This document shows positions 25,537 to 34,013 of a DNA stretch of 64,000 nucleotides, piece after piece (position 1 is the first letter of the stretch; every line of letters begins with the position of its first letter). The position numbers and the translations under genes are program-made. The notes under the pieces were generated by a model. The model saw nothing but the letters and a program-made list of their open reading frames with translations. It did not search any database and had not been told where the DNA came from. The DNA is from Deltaproteobacteria bacterium HGW-Deltaproteobacteria-12 (GTDB lineage Bacteria; Desulfobacterota; Syntrophia; Syntrophales; Smithellaceae), in the NCBI GenBank assembly GCA_002840565.1, contig PHBK01000001.1, positions 186,001-250,000 of the forward strand, written 5' to 3'.

Positions 25537-25623
25537 GCGTCGTCGTCGGCTTCCTCAACGTATGCAGACAATACGCCTCGTCGCCTCGGACTCGCCGCCG
25601 CGATATCATCATTGATTTAGAAA
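25516..25623 (+). repeat. Dispersed 108-bp hairpin repeat, copy A
   Basis: Same length as copy B at 57595-57702. Outside a 20-base centre the two agree at about 73 of 88 positions (counted by eye), sharing AATCAAGCGCTA, GGCTTCCTCAA, CGTCGCCTC and TATCATC. The centre differs almost completely, yet both form a hairpin: CGTAT/ATACG here, TCACGC/GCGTGA in copy B. Copy A supplies the last codons and stop of aroDE and most of the aroDE-aroA gap. Confidence 0.75.
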
Positions 25624-25649
25624 TGAAATAATGGAAAGGTTGGCCTAGA

Positions 25650-26903
25650 TTGAACAAAGAAGCAAATATCGAATTCACATGCCCGGTTGTCCGGATTCCC
25701 GGTTCCAAAAGCCTGAGCCAGCGGGCGCTGGTGGCAGCGGCGCTTGCTGAGGGCAATTCCTTTATCGGCAATGCCCTCATTGCGGAAGACACGTCCTATC
25801 TTATGGAAGCATTGCGCGCCTTGGGCTCAAAGATTGTTGTCGCTGATGGTGGTGTTTCTGTTTCCGGGGTGGCGGGAAAAATTCAGAACAACGGGCAGGA
25901 AATATTTTTGGGAAATAACGGGACGGCGCTGCGTTTTCTGATTGCGGTGGTAACATTGGGCAGCGGTAAGTATATTCTGACAGGAGGGAAAAGACTCTGT
26001 GAACGCCCCGTCGGCGCATTGGTCGAGGCGCTGCGGAGCATGAACGTGGATATTTCCTGTCTCAATAATTGTCCGCCGGTAACTCTGAAAGCCGCCGGTC
26101 TGACGGGTGGAAAAATTATTCTGAAAGACGTAGAGAGTTCACAGTATGTTTCCGCGCTGCTTCTTTGCGCTCCCTACACAAAAAAGGGAATTGATCTTTC
26201 TTTGCAGGGGGGAATTGTTTCGGCGCCCTACATCGATTTGACGGTTGATGTGATGCGCGATTTTAGCGCCCAAATCAGCTCAACAGGAAAACAGAACTAT
26301 TCTGTCGCCGCCGGGACAACTTACAAAGGATGCGATTATCTTGTCGAAGGCGATGCCTCCAGCGCTTCCTATTTCTTTGCGGCGGCCGCCATTCTGCAAA
26401 AACTGGTCAGAGTTGAAGGCATCGGTATCACGAGCAGACAGGGCGATTTGCGTTTGCTGAAGATTATGGAAGAACTCGGCTGCAGTATTAATTCCGGAGA
26501 CGACTGGATAGAAGTTGCCGGCAACGGTTTGCCCAGCGGCGATTTTAAGTTCGATTTGCATGATATGCCGGATATGGTGCCGACGCTGGCGGTGCTGGCG
26601 GCTTTTCGCCGGGGCAAAACAACTATAAATAATGTTGCTCATCTGCGCTTAAAGGAAAGCAATCGTCTGGCTGCGCTGGCTTGCGAATTAAACCGCATGG
26701 GCATTGCGGCTCGGGAAACCGCGGATGGTCTTATTATCCAGGGCGGCAGTCCTCAGCCGGCCCGGATTGAAACCTACAACGATCATCGGATTGCCATGAG
26801 TTTCGCCGTTGCCGGCTTGGCTGTTCCCGGCATTGAAATTGCCGATAAAAGGACTGTGGATAAATCCTTCCCCGGTTTTTGGGAGGAGCTAAAAAAGATA
26901 TGA
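25650..26903 (+). CDS. aroA: 3-phosphoshikimate 1-carboxyvinyltransferase (EPSP synthase)
   Basis: Transfers the enolpyruvyl group of PEP to shikimate-3-phosphate, step six. 417 residues with PGSKSLSQRALVAAALAEG near 19-37, LGNNGTALRFL near 90-100 (family pattern GNAGT; here N for A), and RLKESNRL near 333. The start is TTG at 25650 with GGAAAGG ten bases upstream. The gap after aroDE is filled by repeat copy A, so expression may be less tightly coupled here. The stop overlaps aroK (ATGA). Confidence 0.96.
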   Translation: MNKEANIEFTCPVVRIPGSKSLSQRALVAAALAEGNSFIGNALIAEDTSYLMEALRALGSKIVVADGGVSVSGVAGKIQNNGQEIFLGNNGTALRFLIAVVTLGSGKYILTGGKRLCERPVGALVEALRSMNVDISCLNNCPPVTLKAAGLTGGKIILKDVESSQYVSALLLCAPYTKKGIDLSLQGGIVSAPYIDLTVDVMRDFSAQISSTGKQNYSVAAGTTYKGCDYLVEGDASSASYFFAAAAILQKLVRVEGIGITSRQGDLRLLKIMEELGCSINSGDDWIEVAGNGLPSGDFKFDLHDMPDMVPTLAVLAAFRRGKTTINNVAHLRLKESNRLAALACELNRMGIAARETADGLIIQGGSPQPARIETYNDHRIAMSFAVAGLAVPGIEIADKRTVDKSFPGFWEELKKI

Positions 26904-27445
26904 AGATAGTTCTCGTCGGCTATCGCGCCACCGGAAAATCAACGGTCGGGAGGTTATTGGCCGCTAAACTAAAAATTCCTTTCTGGGATACCGATTTGCT
27001 GGTCGAAGAGAGCCTGGGGGTGCCCATAAAGGAAATTGTAGCTCTCCACGGCTGGGAATTTTTCCGTGCCAGAGAAAAGGAAGCACTGCAAAAGCTGGTA
27101 AATGAAGCTGCGGGCGTCATTGCCACCGGAGGCGGAATTGTTCTGGCGTCGGAAAATATGGATTCGCTGAAGCTGATGGGTGTTGTGTTTTGGCTCGATG
27201 CGCCGCTTGCGGATATTGTTGACCGGCTGCAAAATGATCCCCAGACTGATGCCCGGCGCCCGCAATTTACGGATGGAAATCTTGTTCAAGAAACGGTTGA
27301 TGTACTGAGAGAGCGTATTCCTTTGTATGAAAAAGCCGCCGATTTTAAGGTTTATATCGGCGGCAAAAGCGCAGAACAGGTGGCCGAAGAGATTCTCGGC
27401 ATTGGAAAAGAGGAAAAGTTTAAGAATCCGTTTAGAGGAAAGTGA
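26900..27445 (+). CDS. aroK: Shikimate kinase
   Basis: Phosphorylates shikimate, step five. 181 residues. The P-loop reads GYRATGKST, with R-A-T in place of the more common small residues, a variant seen in the family. The shikimate-binding DTDLLVEE (residues 32-39) and GGGIVLASE (near 79) are present. The ATG at 26900 overlaps the aroA stop. The gene is followed by aroC; its TGA overlaps a possible GTG start of aroC. Confidence 0.95.
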   Translation: MKIVLVGYRATGKSTVGRLLAAKLKIPFWDTDLLVEESLGVPIKEIVALHGWEFFRAREKEALQKLVNEAAGVIATGGGIVLASENMDSLKLMGVVFWLDAPLADIVDRLQNDPQTDARRPQFTDGNLVQETVDVLRERIPLYEKAADFKVYIGGKSAEQVAEEILGIGKEEKFKNPFRGK

Positions 27446-27447
27446 TT

Positions 27448-28524
27448 ATGGCGGGAAATACAACAGGCGATATTTTCCGGGTGACAACCTGGGGAGAATC
27501 ACATGGCGCGGCGTTGGGAGCAATTGTCGACGGTTGTCCGGCCGGTTTGGAAATCAATGAGTCCGATATTCAGCAGGCTCTCGATAGAAGAAGGCCGGCA
27601 AAAACTGTAGCTGCGACGGCAAGGCAAGAAGGTGATCGCGTGGAGATTCTATCCGGAGTATTTGCCGGCAAAACCACAGGTACACCGATTTCACTTTTAA
27701 TTCGAAATTCCGACGTCCGGTCATCCGACTATGAGAAATTAAAAGATATTTTTCGTCCCGGGCACGGCGATTTTACCTATCAGCAAAAATACGGCAGCCG
27801 CGACTGGCGAGGCGGCGGACGGGCTTCCGGCCGGGAAACGGCCGCGCGGGTGGCTGCGGGCGCCATCGCCGAAAAGCTGATTGCCACGGCAGGTATGGAA
27901 GTGCTGGCTTACACGCAGGCTATCGGCGGAATTGCCATCAATCGCGGTAAAATGCCCGCAGGCAGAGATCTGCGCCGTCTGGTGCGCGGGAATATCCTTT
28001 TTTGCCCTGATCGCGAGGCTGCCGCCGCTATGGAGGAAATACTGGCGGCCGCACATTGTGCAGGTGACACATTAGGTGGTGTTGTAGAAATCATTGTGTG
28101 CGGGTGTCCCGCAGGACTTGGTGAACCGGTATTTGACAAGATAGATGCTGCTCTGGCTGCCGCCCTGATGAGCATCGGTTCCGTAAAGGCGGTGGAAATC
28201 GGCGACGGCTTTGCCGCGGCGCAAATGAAAGGTTCGGAATTTAACGACCAAATGGTCAAGAAAGGATTTCAGTCTAATCATGCCGGGGGCATCATGGCCG
28301 GTATAACCAACGGCGAGAATCTGGTTCTGCGCGCTTATTGCAAGCCGGTTCCCTCGATCGGCAAAGAGCAGCAGACACTGGATACTGAAGGTAAAGCAAG
28401 GAATATTAAAATCCAGGGCAGACATGATGTGTGCGTGCTCCCGCGGATTATTCCGGTTTGTGAAGCAATGGTGGGCATTGTCCTGGCTGATCACTGGCTG
28501 AGGCAAAGGGCGGCAAGAATATGA
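27448..28524 (+). CDS. aroC: Chorismate synthase
   Basis: Makes chorismate from EPSP using reduced FMN; last shared step. 358 residues with signature WGESHGAALGAIVDGCPAG, RPGHGDFTYQQKYG near 105, and GGRASGRETAARVAAGA. AGAGGAAAG fits the ATG at 27448 better than the GTG at 27442. The stop overlaps the tyrA start by four bases. Confidence 0.97.
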   Translation: MAGNTTGDIFRVTTWGESHGAALGAIVDGCPAGLEINESDIQQALDRRRPAKTVAATARQEGDRVEILSGVFAGKTTGTPISLLIRNSDVRSSDYEKLKDIFRPGHGDFTYQQKYGSRDWRGGGRASGRETAARVAAGAIAEKLIATAGMEVLAYTQAIGGIAINRGKMPAGRDLRRLVRGNILFCPDREAAAAMEEILAAAHCAGDTLGGVVEIIVCGCPAGLGEPVFDKIDAALAAALMSIGSVKAVEIGDGFAAAQMKGSEFNDQMVKKGFQSNHAGGIMAGITNGENLVLRAYCKPVPSIGKEQQTLDTEGKARNIKIQGRHDVCVLPRIIPVCEAMVGIVLADHWLRQRAARI

Positions 28525-29294
28525 AAGACGCTGTCATTGGCATTATCGGCGGCACCGGCGGCATGGGGCGCTGGTTTGCACGGTTGCTGCGCAAAGAGGG
28601 TTATAAAGTCCATGTCTGCGGGCGAAAAACACGATTAAAAATCAGCGATCTGGCCGGATCGTGCAATGTCATTGTCGTCGCTGTGCCGATTGCCGCCACA
28701 GCGGAAGTGATCAGGCAGGTGGGGCCGCTGATGTCCGCCGATTCGCTGTTGATGGATTTAACTTCGCTCAAAAAAGAGCCGGTAGAATTGATGCTGTCTT
28801 GTTCGCGAGCAGAGATTATCGGCTGTCATCCGCTTTTTGGTCCGCAGCTTTCGGATGTCCGGGGGCAAAACGTTGTTCTTTGTCCGGCGCGGGGCGATAA
28901 ATGGCTGTCCTGGTTGAAAGTGATTCTGGAGAGAAAAGGCTTGATCGTGATCGAGAAAGCGCCGGAAGAGCATGATGAAATGATGGCGATAGTTCAGGTG
29001 CTCAATCATCTCAATACGATTTCTTTTGGTCTGGCGCTGGCCGCAGCAGGAATTGATCTTACCGAAATCAATAAATTATCGACACCGATTTTCCAGACAA
29101 AGATGGAAATAGTTAAAAAAGTATTCACCGAAAATCCCGGACTTTACACCGATATCATCGCACAAAATCCCGCCGCAATGAATATGCTGGATCTCTATGA
29201 AAAGGCTCTCGCCGATATCCGCGCGCTTGTGAATTCAGGAGATGGAACGCAGTTGAAGGAGGCGATGGAGCAGGCTGCAAAGAAACTATTCTGA
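28521..29294 (+). CDS. tyrA: Prephenate dehydrogenase
   Basis: NAD(P)-dependent conversion of prephenate to 4-hydroxyphenylpyruvate, the tyrosine branch. 257 residues: Rossmann motif IGIIGGTGGMGRWFARLL, DLTSLKKEPVELM near 80, the catalytic histidine in GCHPLFGPQ near 97, and a C-terminal helical dimer domain. There is no ACT domain. It is the last gene of the aromatic cluster; no hairpin terminator follows, and the next gene converges from the minus strand with no gap. Confidence 0.93.
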   Translation: MKDAVIGIIGGTGGMGRWFARLLRKEGYKVHVCGRKTRLKISDLAGSCNVIVVAVPIAATAEVIRQVGPLMSADSLLMDLTSLKKEPVELMLSCSRAEIIGCHPLFGPQLSDVRGQNVVLCPARGDKWLSWLKVILERKGLIVIEKAPEEHDEMMAIVQVLNHLNTISFGLALAAAGIDLTEINKLSTPIFQTKMEIVKKVFTENPGLYTDIIAQNPAAMNMLDLYEKALADIRALVNSGDGTQLKEAMEQAAKKLF

Positions 29295-29504
29295 TTACCC
29301 TTCTTCAATAGCTTTGGTCCGAATTTTCTTTAAATTCCTATCAGTCATCCGGATATTAATTCGTTTTTGCTTGCTCAAGCTATAACGCGCATATTCCTCG
29401 AATTTTTGTTTTTCCTTTTTTGTCAGATCGGAAACCCATTCTTCTTTTTCAAGCGATTCCGCTATCAATTTTTCGTCGTTATCTAAATATGTCTTTTTTC
29501 TCAT
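29295..29504 (-). pseudogene. CopG-like antitoxin, probably truncated at the C-terminus
   Basis: 69 residues (MRKKTYLDNDEKLIAESLE, then RINIRMTDRNLKKIRTKA) resembling CopG/ribbon-helix-helix antitoxins. Family members normally continue past EEG with a second helix; here a TAA follows EEG exactly where tyrA ends on the other strand. That suggests the tail was lost at a recombination junction. The ATG overlaps the stop of a broken upstream ORF (29501-29614), as in toxin-antitoxin pairs. Confidence 0.5.
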
Positions 29505-29614
29505 CGCTTATCTCCCACTCTTACGATAAATACTTTCTGGTTTGTATATTTTGTCCGGCTTGGATGTAACTAATTATGCTGTCTCAGGAATTCCCAATTA
29601 ACCACTGGTGTCAT
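29501..29614 (-). pseudogene. Broken small ORF upstream of the CopG-like antitoxin
   Basis: From the ATG at 29614 the frame reads MTPVVNWEFLRQHN, then TAG, then LHPSRTKYTNQKVFIVRVG and a TGA overlapping the antitoxin ATG. A single TGG-to-TAG change would make it one 37-residue ORF. The overlap with the antitoxin start suggests a former partner gene. The family is not recognised; the short length means even the unbroken form may be a remnant. Confidence 0.35.
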
Positions 29615-29691
29615 CCGGTCACGTTAAGGGAACTCTCCGTTTTTTTTCTTGTCATTTCTTATCATGGATGTCTCCGGAATTCCTGCATGAT

Positions 29692-30489
29692 TTAAAAATC
29701 TTCCGCTATATGTTCCATAGAAATAATTCTAGTCGTCAGAACATTAAGGTCCTCTGGCAAATATTTACTCTGTTTTATTTCGACTACTTTATTAGCCATT
29801 TCTAATATTTCATCTTCTCTTTCTACAATAATGTATTTAATATCTTTTGGCTCAAAGGATAATTTATATTCTTCCAGTATAATGTTTTCTCTTTTTATTA
29901 CATCAGGTTGTATAAAAAGATCCTTTCTTAGAAATTTCTTAGGGCGATTATTTATGGGTTTATTGGATATTGGGATATTTGGACAGAAACGCCATTCTCT
30001 CTCATCATAAAACGTTATTTTGTTCTTAACATACTTTCCATCTCTCCATAAACGACCTTTATAGATTTTTAAAAATTGCATAAATTTAGACCAATCATCG
30101 GAAATATTCTTAAATTCTGGTTTACTATGTTTTCTCATGCCGCCTAATGTATTTATTATAATTTCCTTGAAGTGAGCTGCTGATTTTGCTTTTTTATGTG
30201 TATAGAGAACTGGACAAATGCCTTTTTTAATACCCCAATCTTTTGTTAATCCTAATGCGTAAGGACCATAATGTTTAACATGATTTTTTATCTGGGATAG
30301 AGGTATATCGCAAAATGAGACCATCGGTATCGCAATTTCTTGTATTTCTGGTACTTCTGGAAAAACAACGGTCCAATCCTCCAAACAATACCTCGGATAA
30401 AACTCGTTTCTTAGAATACTTTCAAGATTATCTACATTTTTCGTAAAATGAAAAAGAGTATTTGCGCTTAATACCTGTTCATAATTCAT
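29692..30489 (-). CDS. AbiGi-like abortive infection protein (antitoxin family), orphan
   Basis: 265 residues. The N-terminal part (LSANTLFHFTKNVDNLESIL, PRYCLEDW, IPMVSFCDIPLSQIKNH, YALGLTKDWGI) matches what I know of the AbiGi family (antitoxin half of the lactococcal AbiGi/AbiGii phage-abortive system). AAAGGTG lies six bases before the ATG at 30489; longer readings into the TPR gene are unlikely. The gene is much more AT-rich than its surroundings, a sign of transfer. No AbiGii-like nucleotidyltransferase toxin lies beside it: upstream is an exported TPR protein and downstream the broken toxin-antitoxin remnant. Confidence 0.7.
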   Translation of the reverse strand: MNYEQVLSANTLFHFTKNVDNLESILRNEFYPRYCLEDWTVVFPEVPEIQEIAIPMVSFCDIPLSQIKNHVKHYGPYALGLTKDWGIKKGICPVLYTHKKAKSAAHFKEIIINTLGGMRKHSKPEFKNISDDWSKFMQFLKIYKGRLWRDGKYVKNKITFYDEREWRFCPNIPISNKPINNRPKKFLRKDLFIQPDVIKRENIILEEYKLSFEPKDIKYIIVEREDEILEMANKVVEIKQSKYLPEDLNVLTTRIISMEHIAEDF

Positions 30490-30560
30490 GAATACACCTT
30501 TTATATTAATTCGATTCAAATAGATCGATTTCTCATGATGCAACAGACAAAACAAATAAC

Positions 30561-32333
30561 CTATTTGGCGTAACGCACCGGAAGTGCGCGAAAAATGACG
30601 TCCATTGATTGGTAAAGCCAACCTCTATAGCCATTGTCGAAATTGAAGAGGGCGGCCTCGGAACCGCGTGTCTCAGATGCCCACACCCACAAACAACTCA
30701 AAGTGATTAAACTAGTCGAATGTACTGTGGCATTACCGCCGCTAATAATAGAGCAGACCGGTGTATAAACTGTATCTACATCATACAACCCTGCCAGCTC
30801 GTCCTGTGTCGGCATTCTCCAGTCTGAGTAACCGCCACCACGATAATTCTCGCAATAGGACTTGGCGCCTTGCCAGTTAATATCTGAGCCGTTGTCTTTG
30901 GCGGCCCACATCAGGTTAGTCCTCGTGTCCAGAACCGTTCCGTTGTTATAAGCAATGAAATGACCATCTCTTTTAATTTCAGGGGCCGCAGGGATAAACA
31001 GGCTGCGTTCCATATTAGGCTGCTTTTTGGGTTCTTCCAGAACCATTCCTTCTGTTCTTAATAACTCCTGTGCCTTTTGATGACCTAATCTTGCAGCTAT
31101 CTTGTAATCGTTGAATGCTTGCTTAGTCTTGCGCAATTTGAAATAGGCGTTACCACGGTTAAAATAAGCAAGTGCGTATTTCGGGCTCAATTCTATGGCC
31201 TTGCCATAATCTTTAATTGCCTGCTTCACCTCGCCCCGATTACCGTAAGAAACTCCACGATTATTATAAGCCATTGCAGATTTCGGGTTGAACTTAATTG
31301 CCTTGCTGTAATCCTTTATCGCTTGATTGAAATTGCCGAGGCTGTTATAGGCAGTACCTCGGCCATAATAGTAATAGGAACTATTTGGGTCTAAATCTAT
31401 AGCCCTGTCAAAATCGCCAATTGCTTGTCTATAATTACCCATGGCGGCATAGGCTGCACCACGGTCATTATAGCAATGCTGGCATTCTGGGTTGAGCTCT
31501 ATGGCTTTGTCTAAATCTTCAATTGCTTGTATGAAGTTACCGAGGCAAAAATAGGCTCCAGCACGGACGAAATACGCACCTGAAAAGTTCGCATATAAAT
31601 CTATAGCTTTGGTTGAATCTTTAATTGCCTGAGCGTAGTTGCCGAGGAAGAGATAGGCAAAACCACGACTACTATAAGCCTCTGCAAAGTCTGGGCTCAG
31701 CTCTATTGCTTTTGTATAAGCATTGATGCCAGCATCGCTTTCATATACTTTTGTCTTTTTTCCTTTTTCAAACCATTCAATTGCCGTAAGGCCATTTATG
31801 ACATCATCATAGGCAGCTTTTTTATCCTCACGATTTACATCCTTGACATCTGACAATTCCTTCCTCAGTCTTTCAACTTCCCGCAACAGTTCATCAGTTC
31901 TTTTCTTTACCTGCTCCAGTTCCTTGGTCTTCTGACGGTCTTTGCGCATGGCATCAATGGCTTTGATAACATCACCGGAATCGGCTTTTATCTTTGATTT
32001 AAGCCAGTAAGTGTGGCCATCCCATTTCTCATCAACAATTTCTGTCTGGACGATACCAGCTGTAAGCATGGTAATCTGGTCTTTGGTGAGATGGAAGTTT
32101 TGAACCTCTGTTATGCTTTCCAGATAGGTTCCCAATTCTTCCAGAAGAAGCCTTTTTACTTCACGTAGAGAAATTGTCCGGCTGGAGTTTTTGCTGTCTT
32201 CATCGCTTGCCTGGTAGGTGTATTCCCGGACGAAGGTTTTTGTTTCGGCCAGTGCGGAATTGGTAAATAAAAGGAAAGAAAAAAATGTGATTAAAAGTGG
32301 GCAGGTTAATTTGAAGGGTGTTGATTTAATCAT
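30561..32333 (-). CDS. Exported TPR protein with C-terminal DUF1566 domain
   Basis: 590 residues. A signal peptide (about 1-29, ending NSALAETK) is followed by a domain with VKRLLLEELGTYLESITEV and DEKWDGHTYWLKSKI, a coiled coil (KKRTDELLREVERLRKELS), six to seven TPR units (about 205-420, each with an AIKDY/AIELSP pattern), and a DUF1566/Lcl domain (NLMWAAKDNGSDINWQGA, SDWRMPTQDEL). The first 160 residues are clearly paralogous to the protein at 43417, which lacks DUF1566. It is likely periplasmic or cell-surface. The ATG at 32333 has AGGAGG at good distance. Confidence 0.85.
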   Translation of the reverse strand: MIKSTPFKLTCPLLITFFSFLLFTNSALAETKTFVREYTYQASDEDSKNSSRTISLREVKRLLLEELGTYLESITEVQNFHLTKDQITMLTAGIVQTEIVDEKWDGHTYWLKSKIKADSGDVIKAIDAMRKDRQKTKELEQVKKRTDELLREVERLRKELSDVKDVNREDKKAAYDDVINGLTAIEWFEKGKKTKVYESDAGINAYTKAIELSPDFAEAYSSRGFAYLFLGNYAQAIKDSTKAIDLYANFSGAYFVRAGAYFCLGNFIQAIEDLDKAIELNPECQHCYNDRGAAYAAMGNYRQAIGDFDRAIDLDPNSSYYYYGRGTAYNSLGNFNQAIKDYSKAIKFNPKSAMAYNNRGVSYGNRGEVKQAIKDYGKAIELSPKYALAYFNRGNAYFKLRKTKQAFNDYKIAARLGHQKAQELLRTEGMVLEEPKKQPNMERSLFIPAAPEIKRDGHFIAYNNGTVLDTRTNLMWAAKDNGSDINWQGAKSYCENYRGGGYSDWRMPTQDELAGLYDVDTVYTPVCSIISGGNATVHSTSLITLSCLWVWASETRGSEAALFNFDNGYRGWLYQSMDVIFRALPVRYAK

Positions 32334-32361
32334 CAATAGAACCTCCTGATTACAATAGAGC

Positions 32362-32392
32362 CCTGGATGCCAGCCTGCGCTGGTATGACGGG
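32362..32392 (+). repeat. Short palindromic intergenic repeat
   Basis: CCTGGATGCCAGCCTGCGC followed by TGGTATGACGGG; contains the hairpin CCAGcctgcgCTGG. It matches the widespread proteobacterial intergenic pattern of a TGGAT start, a GC-rich hairpin and an ATGACGG end. Only one copy is seen in the window. Confidence 0.55.
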
Positions 32393-32449
32393 AGCAATAT
32401 CACTCTAATTTAATTGATGAACAACAACTTGTTCTTTTTAATATCATAA

Positions 32450-32752
32450 TCATCCGGCTATAATTAATGGATGAACTTCACGCGCAATCTGCTCGTATAT
32501 CGCATCTTCAGTTATATCCATATCATAACGGCTTTGGAGATTGATCCAATAACGCGCCTCCTGATTAAAATATCGACCCAGACGGATGGCAAGTTCAGCG
32601 TTGATTGGCCTTTTTCCGTTAATTACATAATTAATGCGCATGGCAGGAACGCCTAGTTCCTTTGCCAAGCGGTACTGAGACAGCTTTAATTCATCAAGCA
32701 ATTCTTTTAAATAAACACCCGGATGGATTGGTTCAATGCGCTTTTTCATCAT
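32450..32752 (-). CDS. higA: HigA-family antitoxin
   Basis: 100-residue XRE-type helix-turn-helix protein. The start HPGVYLKELLDELKLSQYRLA and the recognition helix region VPAMRINYVINGKRPIN are characteristic of HigA. It neutralises the HigB mRNA interferase encoded immediately upstream and, in the family, represses the operon promoter. GAGGAGG lies six bases before the ATG at 32752. Toxin-first order is typical of higBA. Confidence 0.92.
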   Translation of the reverse strand: MMKKRIEPIHPGVYLKELLDELKLSQYRLAKELGVPAMRINYVINGKRPINAELAIRLGRYFNQEARYWINLQSRYDMDITEDAIYEQIAREVHPLIIAG

Positions 32753-32763
32753 ATTATTCCTCC

Positions 32764-33045
32764 TCAATGGTAATCAACAATTTCTACCTGGTGGGCATTG
32801 CCGTCGCGCCAGACAAAACATATTCGCCATTGATCATTAATTCGAATGCTCCATTGTCCCAGCCTTTTGCCTTTTAGCGTTTCCAACCGGTTCGATGGCG
32901 GCAGTCGCAAATCTTCAATACTGATTGCCGCATCCAAAGCATTAATTCTCATAAACGCACGCTGCTGAATATCAGAAGGGAATTTTCGCGAAAATTCCCG
33001 ACGAAAAATCTTCTCTGTTTCGCGGCAACGGAACGATTTTATCAT
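32764..33045 (-). CDS. higB: HigB/RelE-type toxin
   Basis: 93-residue RelE-fold ribosome-dependent mRNA interferase. IKSFRCRETEKIFRREFS starts it, and GQWSIRINDQWRICFVW near 65-80 carries the conserved basic and aromatic residues. It is 11 bases upstream of higA and shares its promoter. No ribosome-binding site stands at normal distance from the ATG: the -10 box lies only seven bases before it. Confidence 0.92.
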   Translation of the reverse strand: MIKSFRCRETEKIFRREFSRKFPSDIQQRAFMRINALDAAISIEDLRLPPSNRLETLKGKRLGQWSIRINDQWRICFVWRDGNAHQVEIVDYH

Positions 33046-33051
33046 GCCTTA

Positions 33052-33080
33052 TTAGTAACCATATTGTTTATCATTGTCAA
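33052..33080 (-). promoter_or_regulatory. Putative promoter of higBA
   Basis: Minus strand: TTGACA (33080-33075), 17-base spacer, TACTAA (33057-33052). A second TTGACA lies 15 bases upstream (33095-33090). The twin hexamers may be part of the HigA operator. With the first pair the transcript would start at about the ATG of higB. Confidence 0.5.
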
Positions 33081-33252
33081 GAAGAACTTTGTCAATGTTA
33101 ACTATCCTGTATTGGCAATTTTCAAGACATCTTTTACTATTCTGTTTAATTTACGCCAGTTTGTTAAACCTTGCAAAATAAGTGCATTTTTTATTTTGCT
33201 TTTGAAATGACATGGTGTATTTTAGCGGGCAAACATCAAAGGGAACGCACTT

Positions 33253-34011
33253 ATGGAAGATAAAATTAAGGAAGTAGCGGCAATGATCGCCCGGGCTAAA
33301 AAGATCGTGTTTTTCACCGGCGCCGGTGTGAGCACGGAATCCGGTATTCCCGATTTCCGCAGCCCGGGAGGCCTCTGGACAAGGTTTGATCCCGATGATT
33401 TTACCATTGATAAATTTTTGCAATCCGCAGAAACGCGCCGGAAGATGTGGAAGATTCTTCTGGAAGGCGGCTTACTGGCTGATGCGCAGCCCAATGCCGC
33501 CCACTATGCGATTGCGGAACTGGAGAAAATGGGGAAACTGAGCTCCGTCATTACCCAGAATGTTGATAATCTGCACCAGAAAGCCGGTAACACTCCGACC
33601 CTGGTGCATGAATTGCACGGCAACATGCAATGGCTGGTCTGCCTTGATTGCGGGGAAAGATATTCTGTGGAAATAATGATTCGGAAAAGCCAGTCCGATG
33701 ATCATGTTCCGGCATGCAGGAGATGCGGCGGCATATTAAAACCGGATGTTATTTTTTTCGGCGAGGCCCTGCCCGAGAAAGCCTTAAGGCAGGCGACTTA
33801 TTCAGCTCAGGAATGTGATTTGTTTATTATTATCGGTTCTTCCCTGGTTGTTTATCCCGCCGCATATATGCCTCAGTACGCCAAACGGGCCAGGGCCGCA
33901 GTCGTCATCATCAATATTGGTCCGACCGAACAGGATGAACTTGCCGATGTGATTATTGACCATTCCGCCGGGGAAATAATGACCAAGATTATGGAAAGGG
34001 TAAGAGCGTGA
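33253..34011 (+). CDS. cobB: Sir2-family NAD-dependent protein deacylase
   Basis: 252 residues. Removes acyl groups from protein lysines using NAD. GAGVSTESGIPDFRSPGG (near 24-41), TQNVDNLHQKAG (near 98-109), the catalytic histidine in HELHGNM, a zinc site formed by CLDCG and CRRCGG, and FFGEALPE are all present. The enzyme shares a neighbourhood with a second, unrelated deacetylase-family gene at 35391. Substrate chain length preference cannot be read with certainty. Confidence 0.95.
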   Translation: MEDKIKEVAAMIARAKKIVFFTGAGVSTESGIPDFRSPGGLWTRFDPDDFTIDKFLQSAETRRKMWKILLEGGLLADAQPNAAHYAIAELEKMGKLSSVITQNVDNLHQKAGNTPTLVHELHGNMQWLVCLDCGERYSVEIMIRKSQSDDHVPACRRCGGILKPDVIFFGEALPEKALRQATYSAQECDLFIIIGSSLVVYPAAYMPQYAKRARAAVVIINIGPTEQDELADVIIDHSAGEIMTKIMERVRA

Positions 34012-34013
34012 AG

